Shown here: piece after piece, positions 41,301 through 49,239 of the stretch
Layout of the letters: the number at the start of each line of letters is the position of its first letter
Position numbering within the stretch: the first letter of the stretch is position 1
Assembly (NCBI GenBank): GCA_003260075.1
Contig: QLIY01000606.1
Location: 35,900 to 99,899, forward strand
Length of the DNA: 64,000 nt
DNA from: Phallusia mammillata
Lineage: Eukaryota; Chordata; Ascidiacea; Phlebobranchia; Ascidiidae
Direction of reading: 5' to 3'
Notes under the pieces: model-generated
What the model saw: the letters and a program-made list of their open reading frames with translations, nothing else
Told to the model about the DNA's origin: nothing
Databases searched by the model: none
Program-made: the position numbers and the translations under genes

Positions 41301-44300
41301 TGAGCCTGTGAAGCTTAGTGGGAAGAGCGCGAGTCCCGGAAAGACTCCTGTAGTGGGTTCGAATCCTACCGCAGGCTAATTTTTTTTTTGGCTGATTTTG
41401 GCTGATTTTGGCTGATTGGCTGATTCGGTACAACGCCTTTAACACGCTGGCAGATGATTTGGGGGGGGGGGCTATAAGAGAATGCTTGGTGATTGGCTGA
41501 TTCGGTACAACGCCTTTAACACGCTGGCAGATGATTTACTGTGCGACTTTTGGGTTTTTAGATATTTTCTGACATCTCATACACAGTTGCAAGTTTGACG
41601 GAGAACGAGGCGTCCCGCTATGGGAGGTTTCTTTGTACTATGCTGGAGATTGCTCGGAGGTGGCATGCTGACAAATCAACATATGATAAGGTTTGTTCAC
41701 ACTTGTTTAACAATCGAAGGGCCGTAGGTTCGAATATCAAGCAAAAGACAAAGCATTAGCAAACATTTATAGCAGAACATTCAAATAATTTGATACACGA
41801 CCTAATACAAAACTTGAATTTTTTTGAAGGAATGTGGCAACTTTCCTGGATTTGTGACCGTCCTTCGTGCGAACAATGCTGATGGTGCGAGCAAGGCGAA
41901 CCAGCTGGATTACGAGAACTTTCGTCACGTTTGTCACAAGTGGCAGTATAAGCTCACCAAAGCTGTCGTGGTCAGTGAAAGTATTGTGGTTTTTGTTCAG
42001 TGTCTATAAAAGATGCTAAAATTCTGTGGTATTTCTGGGGTTTAATTGAAAATGCTTGGAACTACCAAAGTTTTGAAAGTCAAAATTTCTTTTTTCTATT
42101 CCAAATTTCGAGTTTTACTTCACAATATAAAAATAATGTTTCTGAGACTACTTTTGAAATGCGAGTCCATTGACTCTGATTTCACAACCCTGCATTCCTA
42201 GGCTGTTTCGAGTCTAGTTTAATTCGCTTTCTATTACAAATTCTACTTTTTGCAATTTTCAGGTCTGTTTGGAGTCCAAAGAATACACTCAGATCCGCAA
42301 CGCACTTATGATTCTAACAAAGGTACAGAACTCCTTGATTTTTTCGTTTTCAGCGTTTCTTGGTACCCTTGTGGTTCCTATGTGGGAAAACGTAGTATTT
42401 TCGTACGTTTTTTTTGCCTGACTCGTTGAGAAAACAAGTTTAAACTCGTTTAAATTTTCTCATACTCAAGGTAGGTATCTACAGTTGTGCATAGTGCATT
42501 TTGACATGACTATTTCTAAGCGACTATGCATTATAATATACTCAAAATTCATTTTTTTTATTACTTCGTTATTTAAAGGCATTTTTTCAAACTTTTAGTT
42601 GAATTCAACCATTTTTGGACCCTTTAGATTCTTCCCCATTTTCCGGTTGTGACCAGTTTGGCCGGAGCACTGGAAAAACGAATTGACAAAATTCGAACCG
42701 AAGAAAAAGAGAAACGACCCGATCTGTTTGCACTCGCTATGGGGTAAATTTGTGTTAGTGATTTATAGGGGAATCTAATATTTGAAAAAAAAATCATTAC
42801 AAATTTTGCAGTTTATATGAAATCGGGTTAGCTTGTAAAAATAACTTTTTTGTATAATTTTTTTCAGATATTCTGGAATGCTAAAAACCAAGAAAGGGGG
42901 GGGGGTCCCGATCTGTTTGCACTCGCTATGGGGTAAATTTGTGTTGGTTTATGGGGGAATCTAATATTTGAAAAACTCATTTAACCTTCTTAAAAAATCA
43001 TTGAAAAACTTGCAGATACAGCATCTTATTTATATGAAATATAGTTAGCTTTTAATTGATTAACCAGATCTTCCTAACTAAAGTATATCTCGAAAATTTT
43101 TCAATTGACGTCGAATTAAAATCTCTATGGGTATTTGTTTAGTTGGTATTTTATAACAACTTTTTTTTTCAAACTTGCAGATATTCTGGAATGCTCAAAA
43201 CCAAGAAACCATCTTTAATTCCTGAACACGAATTCCACAACAAAGCGACACCAAAGTCGGCAAAATCAGCCGCTGGTAAGTTTCTTGTTAATCAACATCT
43301 GCCTAAACATGTGTTAGTATTTTGATGGGGGGTTGTTAAAAAATTATTAGGTTGTGCTCAAAGCTCACGCTTATGTAAATGCTAAGAGAAAGAACCACTG
43401 GATTAGAGTAAAATCTGCAACAAACTGATTCTTCCGTCTTATTTTCGTAACATAAAGATTTACAAGAAGTATGTTTTTGTTACAGGTGGCGGTGAAAAGA
43501 CTACAGGTAAATATAACAATTTTGATCAACACTTTTGTTGTATGTGTAACTACTATAGGAACCTTTCATGTCATGCAATTTAATACAATTACTAGCGAAG
43601 GGGGGGGGGGTAAAGTATGTTTTTGTTGCAGGTGGCGGTGAAAAGACGACAGGTGAATACAAAAAATTTTATCAACACTTTTGTTGTGTATTTAACTATA
43701 GGAACCTTTCATGTCATGCAATTTAATACAATTACTAGCGAAAAACTTGGCTGAAAAAAGTAGGTTGGAAAAGTTGAGTTGACAAAAAATATATTTTTAT
43801 TTTCTCGCAGACAAATCGGCTAAAGACCGCGGTAAAAGCCGAGAGAAAAGCGCCAAAAGAAAATCAGACGATGGACACAAGTAAGTTGATGTAATTGTTA
43901 TGGAAACCAGTGGATCGTACGCTTGGAACGTTAAATGGCGAAATTAAGTATCTGGTACCACCCTGCTCAAAACGGTAGAGCTACTATAACACCATGACGC
44001 AAATGACATCCAAAGTCGATTATGAATGGGTTGGGTTGGGAAATAAGTTTTTAAAATTTTTGCATTAGTAACTAATTTTTTGGGTTGGTTTTATTGAATT
44101 TTAAGTGCTAATACCTTACCCCGACCCTAATAGCCCTAACCGAGAATATTTATGGAGATATAACCAATCGACTTTGGTTGTCATTTGCGTTATGATGTTA
44201 GTAGCTCTACTGCTCAAAACTTGTCAAGCGGTTTTAAGGCGTAATATTTGTGTACAGATTTGTAAGTGGGACCTAAATCAGGGCTTAAACAAAGTCAGAA

Positions 44301-47300
44301 TTAGCCTCAAAAGTTAGTAAAATTGCGGCACCATTAAGTCTGAACCCGATTTTAAAAAAGAAACGAGATGGCCGAAATTATGCCACGAATGTAGGCGAGT
44401 GTAGAGTCAAGTCCCTTTTATTTGAACTTAAACCGTAGCCCGACCCGAAAAAACCGCCCAACTGACATTTTGTGTTGTGTATGTTAACTGCCTGGCCTAA
44501 ATACGTTCGGTTGTACCAGCACTTTATCGTCTACATTGCATTTTCAGCAAAGAGAAGAAGGATCGTGGTTCGGTGAAGCCATCTGCAGACAGAGCGAAAA
44601 GCAAGGAAAAACTGCTTGCTGCAGGTATTACTAGATTATCATTTAGTTGTGTTTTGTTTTTAGGAAACAAATGCCGTAATAAAAACTAAACCAAATCCCC
44701 AATTAAAGTACATTATTTGCTTACGAAATGAACCAAGTTGTGTCAAATCAGAAAAAACAGCATTATATCGGCTTGCTCTAAAACGTTTAGAAGTTTAGGA
44801 ACTCAAAATACAGAGCTATTCATTACTGCCTACATTGCGCTGACAAATGTATTTGCTTATAATCGGTTTTCCACACATTACAACTTTTACTGTCGTCAGT
44901 ATTTCATTATCTACGAACAGCAAGAAAACCATTTAGTTGCCATTGACCTAAAATCCAGTCAGGACGCCTTAAACTTTTCTTAACCAATCAGCGGCATTTA
45001 CGTGTTTCAAACTCAGGCGATGCGTCCAATCACGTTCGTTCTCACAAGGAAGAATCAAGCCGAAAATCACTGGAGAAATCGAGTAAAGCGAGCAGCTCAC
45101 ACAAAACCGCCGATCCACAAGATGGAGCTAGAGCATCGACTGAAAGAGGTACATTACTTTTTTCAGAGGTTATTATTAGTTTGTCCCAAATTGTTAGCTT
45201 TGTACTTTTTTAACTTTCACACAAAAAAGGATAAAGCACCCATAATTTTTAACTTTAATTATTTTTTTCACAGGTTTGCACTTTTAAAACTATTTGCATT
45301 GAATTTTATAGTTTGAAAATGCTTTAAATCAGTGGTTCCCAACGTTTTTTGTTACATTCCTCCCTTTGCCAATTTTCGAACTATTCATTCCTCCCCATAA
45401 GACGAAAAACAAATATAACATAAAAAATTATAGCAATTTGAAATAGACCTTATAATTAGGGATGTCCATTTCAGAATCCTTTACAACCGGGTCCAAATTA
45501 TAATGTTTTTTTCCATTTTGTATGAAATTCCTCCCCTGAACTTATAAAATTCCTCTCCGGTTGGGAACCACTGCTTTAAAGTTTTAGTTTGCCGTATTAT
45601 GTGTGGCAAAAAATATAAACTTCGTCTTGTAACCAATTGGCAAAGTTTCAAACGAAATGGAAAACGCAACCTGAATGTAAAGCATTTTGTGCGTGACACG
45701 AATAGACTCTTATTTACAAAACTATGAAGTTTGGATGCGGGGGGGGGGGATGAATTCTATAGTTTGAAAATGCTTTAAAGTTTTAGTTTGCCTTATTTTG
45801 TGTAGCAAAAAATATAAAACTTCGTCTTGTTACCAATTGGCAAAGTTTGAAACTAAATGCAAGCCAATACCTGTGTGTAAAACATTTTGTACGTGACACG
45901 AATAGACTCTTATTTACAAAACTATGAAGTTTGGATGCGGCAAAGAAACGAAACCTAATAAAACACGACATGTTTCAGAGCACAAACGCCGGAAGTTGGA
46001 TTCATCCGCTACAGCAGCTGCAAAGGTTAGTAATACCAAGCAACCCCAACTTACTGCAGCTAAGTCCTGAAAACAGCAGCAAGCAACCTTTGACCTCACA
46101 TCTTACAAGGACCACTTGAAGCAGTGTTTCCATCGCATTTTTGTCGCTGTAAATTGTAGAAGATTCGAAGCAGTGTTTCCAGAAATATTTTTCTTTCGAT
46201 GAAGCATGTTGGAAGTTAGATGAAGATCTCAATTTTTTCGTCGTTACGAATTTCAGAAGTTTATGATGTCATTTAACGACTTTTGTATTTAGTTTTGAAA
46301 TATGCAATTTGTTGCGCTAAAAAAGCATCGCTATCAATCATATTTTTTCACTTTCAAAATACCTAATTTTCTTTTTTTACAAAAAATCATATTTTATCTT
46401 CAAAATATTATTTAATTTCTGTGGTGCCAAACTTCAAACATCACTGTAGTGTAAAGTATGTTAAACCCGCTTAAATGTTTTGTCATGTGTTTGCGTAGTA
46501 GCTGTATTTTTAGTTTAGTTCGTTTTGTTAGGTTTATTGCATTTTAGGCCTTTGTTCGTTTTATTTTTTTGTGGCTTTTGCTAAGCCGATATTTTTTAAC
46601 CGGATATTTCGTCACAAACCTGAACGTCACCACCTTATGACGTCAACAATCTTTATGACATCACCATTACCTCTATATCCACATATACGTAGGACGTCCG
46701 GGCGGAAAAGAAGGAAAAAGACCAAAAGGTTGGAAAAAAGTTGTCCTAAAATTTTCGTTGTGTAAATCTTTGATTAAATTTCAGCGGAAGAACGTGGAGA
46801 AGGAAGTAACGGAAAACGGACTCTCAGATGATGCGGAACAGAGGAAATCGCGGAAAAGCAAGGAGAGAAAACGGGAACTGGTGGCGAGTCCTAAAGAACC
46901 GGAAAGTGTGAAGAGGCTGAAAGCCGAAAACGGTGAGGAATATAAACTGTCACGCTGTACACACAACAATATGCAAGACAAGCACTTGTAAGGTCTTATC
47001 AATGCAGCAGGATCGAAGCAGTGTGCACTGTCTGCAGCTGATCATTTATTGGCTTGATGATTTTACAATATGCCATATTTTTCATCATTCATACACCGAG
47101 ATTTTGTTTGAAAACACAGGCCTTTTTTAAGAACATGCTGACAGTATTTTGTTAGTGTGCGTTAATGAAGTTATCAAAACAGACTGGAATTTTATAAGCT
47201 TTATGTTCGTTCATTTCAAACCACATAATTCAAGAGACAAAAATGAATCGACTATCATTATTGGTTTGCCCGTCGGATATATTAATTAGCCCGCTGATGA

Positions 47301-47633
47301 AACATCTTTCCCGATTTGAAACACTTCCTTACCCCTTAGTGAACCACTTTTTTAGACAAGTTTGGTTGTTTGGTAAAAGTATCATGAAACACTGATCTTG
47401 CAAAGTACAAAATTTTTAGGAGACCGCAGAAGTAAAGAGAAAGAAAAACCAAGAAAAGAATCCAGAGTGAAAAAGGTAAAAATCTATTTTGTGTCTAGCT
47501 TACAGCCAAAACCGTCCATAGATTGTTAATTTTTTGTTGTTGTCATAATTAGGAAAACGAATCTGAAACGAGAAGAGAACGAATGAGCAAAGAACGGAGT
47601 GGAAAATCCGAGAGAGAATATCCTTTTCCTTAA
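24741..47633 (+). CDS. THOC2: THO complex subunit 2, mRNA export
   Basis: THOC2 is the large scaffold of THO/TREX, which couples transcription to mRNA export in the nucleus. One copy of each exon gives 37 exons in unbroken phase and 1393 residues (human about 1593): 24741-24814, 24898-24956, 25460-25551, 25937-26059, 26630-26751, 27077-27210, 27519-27688, 28122-28214, 28547-28687, 29446-29618, 30089-30284, 31944-32074, 32609-32710, 33057-33141, 33992-34085, 34569-34649, 35688-35784, 35959-36076, 36616-36795, 37998-38162, 38734-38871, 39773-39910, 40488-40632, 40873-41030, 41562-41690, 41830-41970, 42263-42322, 42628-42743, 43181-43275, 43486-43506, 43811-43880, 44548-44624, 45017-45148, 45979-46025, 46785-46932, 47420-47475, 47553-47633. 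Landmarks shared with human: [82 protein letters not shown]. The tail from about 43486 is Lys/Arg/Glu/Ser-rich, as in the family. Five exons exist in two complete, diverged copies and several more in truncated copies. Confidence 0.97.
26268..26314 (+). repeat. 47-base poly-C run
   Basis: This is the longest C run in the window. It starts at the last base of a transposon target duplication (GTGTAAAC, 26261-26268) and replaces the left end of that element. Its length sets it apart from the usual 10-12; the only counterpart is a G run of 51 at 57720-57770. Confidence 0.95.
26269..26603 (+). mobile_element. hAT-type MITE, left end lost in poly-C
   Basis: The flanking 8-bp direct repeats GTGTAAAC (26261-26268 and 26604-26611) mark an insertion in the THOC2 intron. 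The right end reads AAAGTTTGGGAACCCCTG, a typical hAT terminus. The matching left terminus is absent because of the 47-base C run. Inside, about 105 bp are duplicated around a second 10-base C run (26465-26474). Confidence 0.75.
27190..27420 (+). repeat. C-run-joined duplication with partial THOC2 exon 6
   Basis: The end of exon 27077-27210 and the following intron are repeated from 27304 after a run of 11 C. The right copy keeps only about 26 coding bases plus the GTAAAC donor. It adds a TA dinucleotide step in the repeat TATATATA. Confidence 0.9.
28905..28990 (+). repeat. Short C-run-joined duplication in THOC2 intron
   Basis: ACATTTATGACAT occurs before and after a 10-base C run at 28961-28970. 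The shared stretch is short, so the duplicated segment is small or one side is truncated. Confidence 0.6.
29222..29880 (+). repeat. Out-of-order intronic duplication around THOC2 exon 10
   Basis: The segment at about 29233-29430 is bounded by C runs at 29222-29232 and 29431-29441. It matches the intron downstream of exon 29446-29618 (about 29681-29872), including ACTGGTTTATTCGACCAATCG. Downstream intron therefore sits upstream of the exon. The second run touches the acceptor directly, so the 11 C stand where a natural polypyrimidine tract should be. Confidence 0.85.
30663..30775 (+). other. Orphan 87-bp fragment between two C runs
   Basis: About 87 bp lies between C runs at 30666-30675 and 30763-30772. 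I find no second copy of it nearby, unlike most segments bounded by such runs. It contains several short C tracts but no exon. Confidence 0.6.
30900..31329 (+). mobile_element. hAT-type MITE, 430 bp
   Basis: Termini CAGGGAGTCGAACC and GGTTCGACTCCCTG form inverted repeats, flanked by the perfect 8-bp duplication GTTTTAAG (30892-30899 and 31330-31337). The interior is rich in GGTTCGG repeats. There is no transposase frame, so the element is non-autonomous. Confidence 0.88.
31270..31852 (+). repeat. G-run-joined duplication, first G-type join
   Basis: The right end of the 430-bp element and the DNA after it (31270-31614) are repeated from 31626 after an 11-base G run at 31615-31625. This is the first G run; every run to its left is C. 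Confidence 0.9.
31471..31901 (+). mobile_element. hAT-type MITE, split by duplication joins
   Basis: The left end CAGTGGTTCTCAAACT starts at 31471 and the right end AGTTTGAGAACTACTG closes at 31901. The duplication GTGTAGGT is found at 31463-31470 and 31902-31909. The left part also occurs a second time from 31811. G runs at 31615 and 31853 interrupt the element, so its true length cannot be read. Confidence 0.8.
31910..32530 (+). repeat. Duplicated THOC2 exon 12 with flanking intron
   Basis: Two complete copies of a 131-nt exon, 31944-32074 and 32266-32396, each have their own acceptor and donor. They are separated by 10 G at 32221-32230. They differ at roughly nine sites, mostly synonymous (one Ile/Val change). 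Because 131 is not a multiple of three, using both copies would break the THOC2 frame. Confidence 0.95.
32762..32895 (+). mobile_element. Truncated hAT-type element
   Basis: The terminus CAGGGGTGGGCAACC at 32762 is characteristic of hAT elements. The sequence stops at the G run at 32896-32906, so the right end and target duplication are not seen. Confidence 0.6.
32896..32945 (+). pseudogene. Truncated copy of THOC2 exon 13 end
   Basis: Directly after an 11-base G run, 32908-32939 repeats the last coding bases of exon 32609-32710 (AIle-rich tail [11 protein letters not shown]) and its donor GTAAAT. No acceptor precedes it, so it cannot be spliced in. Confidence 0.9.
32960..34030 (+). repeat. 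Duplicated THOC2 exons 14 and 15
   Basis: Exon 14 is present complete at 33057-33141 and 33616-33700 (six differences in 85 nt). The exon 15 copy at 33492-33527 stops at a 10-base G run (33528-33537), and the complete exon 15 lies at 33992-34085. The order is therefore 14, partial 15, run, 14, 15. The 85-nt exon would shift the frame if used twice. Confidence 0.95.
34785..34972 (+). mobile_element. hAT-type MITE with mismatched right flank
   Basis: Termini CAGGGGTTCTTAACC and GGTTAAGAACCACTG bound 188 bp. The left flank is CATTAAAC (34777-34784) but the right flank is GTGTAAAA. A second copy ending at 35654 is followed by CATTAAAC (35655-35662). So the left flank of this copy and the right flank of the other form the true target duplication. 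Confidence 0.85.
34973..35275 (+). other. Non-syntenic segment ending at an ambiguous base
   Basis: This roughly 300-bp piece follows the transposon copy whose right flank does not match, and ends at an N (35275). THOC2 exon 17 (35688-35784) should lie in this interval of the gene but is absent from it. I read it as sequence from elsewhere or a collapsed join through the repeat. Confidence 0.55.
35289..36095 (+). repeat. Duplicated THOC2 exon 18, out of gene order
   Basis: The exon encoding [19 protein letters not shown] is complete at 35318-35435 and 35959-36076. The left copy comes before exon 17 (35688-35784), which must precede it in the protein. A 10-base G run (35532-35541) and a piece of hAT element (to 35654) lie between. 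The exon is 118 nt, so double use would break the frame. Confidence 0.95.
36180..36470 (+). repeat. G-run-joined duplication in THOC2 intron
   Basis: About 120 bp containing AACTTTAACAAAAA and ATTATCCTGGGTAATG is present before and after 10 G at 36303-36312, with several differences. Confidence 0.88.
36465..38162 (+). repeat. Largest duplication: THOC2 exons 19 and 20
   Basis: About 790 bp (36465-37257) is repeated from 37268 after 10 G. Exon 19 is complete in both copies (36616-36795 and 37429-37608), and I see only third-position, synonymous differences over 180 nt. Exon 20 is cut by the run in the left copy (37159-37257) and complete in the right (37998-38162). Confidence 0.95.
38425..38690 (+). 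repeat. G-run-joined duplication in THOC2 intron
   Basis: About 127 bp including CACTTACAATCTGCC is repeated after 10 G at 38554-38563. Just upstream, CAGTGGTTCTTAAC (38348) and GTTGAGAACTACTG look like the ends of another small hAT-type element. Confidence 0.85.
38840..39740 (+). repeat. Duplication with partial THOC2 exon 21
   Basis: The intron after exon 38734-38871 is repeated from 39304 after 10 G (39294-39303). The right copy starts inside the exon, keeping only its last bases (encoding [12 protein letters not shown]) and the donor. The introns have diverged by many substitutions and indels. Confidence 0.9.
39745..40220 (+). repeat. Duplicated THOC2 exon 22
   Basis: A 138-nt exon is complete at 39773-39910 and 40048-40185. 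It has eight differences, all synonymous by my reading (for example GAGGTC against GAAGTG). A 10-base G run lies at 39947-39956. Confidence 0.95.
41036..41370 (+). repeat. Duplicated intron segment with tRNA-like sequence
   Basis: The segment from about 41036 to 41201 is repeated from 41212 after 10 G. Each copy includes a tRNA-like region; the left one is cut at the T-arm and the right one is complete. Confidence 0.92.
41304..41376 (+). ncRNA. tRNA-derived sequence with Pol III A and B boxes
   Basis: The 73 nt fold as a cloverleaf: acceptor GCCTGTG with CGCAGGC, a D-arm, an anticodon stem GAGTC/GACTC with loop CCGGAAA, and a T-arm with GGTTCGAATCC (perfect B box). About ten T follow at 41379-41389, as at a Pol III terminator. 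Against a working tRNA: position 33 is C not U, there is an extra base between D and anticodon stems, and GGA would mean tRNA-Ser but the long variable arm is missing. A truncated sister copy (41141-41201) has the better A box, TAGCTCAGTGG. A tRNA-derived SINE or pseudo-tRNA is likeliest. Confidence 0.65.
41390..41540 (+). repeat. GGCTGATTTT short tandem repeat and G-run join
   Basis: GGCTGATTTT is repeated about three times, followed by CTGATTGGCTGATTCGG. The latter, plus AACACGCTGGCAGATGATTT, occurs on both sides of an 11-base G run at 41461-41471. Confidence 0.8.
42712..43200 (+). repeat. Duplication with partial THOC2 exons 28 and 29
   Basis: Exon 28 is complete at 42628-42743, with its end repeated at 42908-42933. 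Exon 29 begins at 42868 but is cut at the 10-base G run (42896-42905), and is complete at 43181-43275. Confidence 0.92.
43471..43742 (+). repeat. Duplicated 21-nt THOC2 microexon
   Basis: A microexon encoding part of GGGEKTT is present at 43486-43506 and 43632-43652, each flanked by CAG and GT, with an 11-base G run at 43600-43610. It is phase-neutral at 21 nt, so skipping or double use would keep the frame. Confidence 0.88.
43974..44210 (+). mobile_element. Fold-back element with long inverted repeats and 10-bp TSD
   Basis: Arms of about 50 bp (from 43974, and to 44210) are inverted copies: TAGAGCTACTA, GACGCAAATGACA and CCAAAGTCGAT on the left match TAGTAGCTCTA, TGTCATTTGCG and ATCGACTTTGG on the right. 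TGCTCAAAAC flanks both sides (43964-43973 and 44211-44220). Long arms with 9-10-bp duplications suggest a Mutator-like non-autonomous element; the family is an inference. Confidence 0.8.
45300..45945 (+). repeat. Duplicated THOC2 intron: filled and empty transposon site
   Basis: The left copy (45300-45738) carries a hAT-type insertion. The right copy (45750-45945) reads straight through as GCTTTAAAG (45772-45780) with a single target site. An 11-base G run separates them (45739-45749). Confidence 0.93.
45330..45573 (+). mobile_element. hAT-type MITE, 244 bp, with empty-site allele
   Basis: Termini CAGTGGTTCCCAAC and GTTGGGAACCACTG are inverted repeats. Flanks CTTTAAAT (45322-45329) and CTTTAAAG (45574-45581) match at seven of eight bases. 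The adjacent duplicate of this intron lacks the element, so this is an insertion difference between the copies. Confidence 0.92.
47003..47066 (+). repeat. Interspersed repeat, family A fragment
   Basis: Contains CAGTGTGCACTGTCTGCAGC and ATCATTTATTGGCTTGATGA, shared with the copies near 12760 and 63740. It lies in a THOC2 intron. Confidence 0.6.
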
Positions 47634-48341
47634 CCTTAGCAATATTGGTTTTGTGGGGCATCCAACTGCGTAGTTTAACCAAAAATTTGTTTTTATTCGG
47701 TTGAAACCACGGCGTTCATGAAAAAGGTCAAATGTTGTGGGATGTTATACTGCCTTGGCCACTTGTGTTTCCATGAGCAAGCAACTTGGGCGGTATTTCT
47801 CCAACCCAGTGAAGTCTAATGGGTTAAACTGAATTGAAGTCACCAGCTTCATAAATCAAAAAAATCATCTAAAACTAAAATCGGGCAGCTTGACGACTAA
47901 TTCATTGTGGTCATAACACATGCAGACGTTGCCCGCCCAGCGAGGACAAATTGAAACAAGCAAATACATTATTTTTACGAATTTGTTAAGGTTTTGTTTT
48001 AGAAATTAAGTCTATTTAAAACAATTGGTTGCTTGGTAGATGACATATATCGTTGTGTCTGGTTTTCCTTAACATTTAGCCTACATCCCGCAGATGAGCG
48101 AGACCAAAGTTTTGTAACAAAACTGCCAAATCGTTTTACTATGGAACTTTTGTTAATACAAAAACCGTGTTTTGTATTGATGTGCTTTTTTGAGAGAAAA
48201 ATTATAGCAGACTGACTGCAGATCAGTCAATTCGAGAACCGAAGTGTAGCAACCATATTTTGTTAAATTAGGATTCGGACTAATCGTATGTATTGGATAG
48301 ATATGTTTGATTTGATGTTTCACTTATCGGATGCCTAAAAG

Positions 48342-48495
48342 CAGTGGTGGGATTCAGCCGGTTCTATAGAACGGTCTCACGAAATTCTATGAGATCAGCG
48401 AACCGGTTAGCATTACTGGTTACTGTCAATGGACTTTTTGTTACAGAACCGGCTGAAAAATATGACTTTTGTGATAGAACCGGCTGACAAAAATG
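48342..48495 (+). mobile_element. Small hAT-type element fragment
   Basis: The left end CAGTGGTGGGATTCAGCCGG is followed by internal blocks shared with 16300-16455. The expected right end is not present; the sequence runs into the target site of the next element. Confidence 0.55.
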
Positions 48496-48510
48496 GGCTG
48501 TAGTCTACCA

Positions 48511-48982
48511 CAGTGCTTGTCAACCATTTTTGAAGCGGTACACCCTTTAAACGTTCACTCAAAATTTGTACAACCCAGTGAAAAATTTATTCAACCCTGT
48601 AACACACTGATTCTGTGGTCCTAACAGAAATAATGATGAGCAAAATACCAACAAGCCATAATCCACTTTCTACTTCAAAAAGAACTACCATTAACAACGA
48701 TTATGAAGTGAAATATTAANTCGATTATGAAGTAAAATGTTAAACTATGACGTCACGAATAGAGTTTTGTAGCTTAAAATCTACGTACACTTGGTATGCA
48801 TGTTGTGCCATATATTGTACACTCCAGTCAGTCTGTTAAACTGAAACCTGCCTATTGTCATACCTAGTCATAGGTATATTATATTTTGTATCTGGTACAC
48901 CCCGTCAAAGTGGTACACCCTTTAAAATTCGGGTACACCCTGGGGTGTACAATACAGTAATACACCCGGTTGAAAAGCACTG
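48511..48982 (+). mobile_element. hAT-type MITE, 472 bp
   Basis: Termini CAGTGCTTGTCAACC and GGTTGAAAAGCACTG, flanked by the perfect duplication GTCTACCA (48503-48510 and 48983-48990). One N lies at 48720. There is no transposase frame. Confidence 0.9.
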
Positions 48983-49239
48983 GTCTACCATGTATAATTC
49001 CAAATTTTATAAAAGTGGAAATTTTGCTGTTGTACAGATGTACGAAAGTTTTAAAATGATTGAAAATAATGTTGAGTATTCAAGGTGCAATTGGATTTTT
49101 TGAGCTTCGGTTCGTAAACAACTACTTTAAGCAATCAAGCGTAAAAGCAATAAGATTTTTGTTGACGGTCGGTGACTTCCCACGTGTGTAAATACAAACC
49201 TTTAATAACAAATTGTGTTACTGAGGAACTATTTAGGGA

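Larger units (their letters stand above)
47634..49239. other. Intergenic region between THOC2 and serine racemase
   Basis: About 1.6 kb after the THOC2 stop. I see no exon. It contains the two repeat elements listed below, an N at 48720 and a typical AT-rich 5' flank for the racemase gene. Confidence 0.6.
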
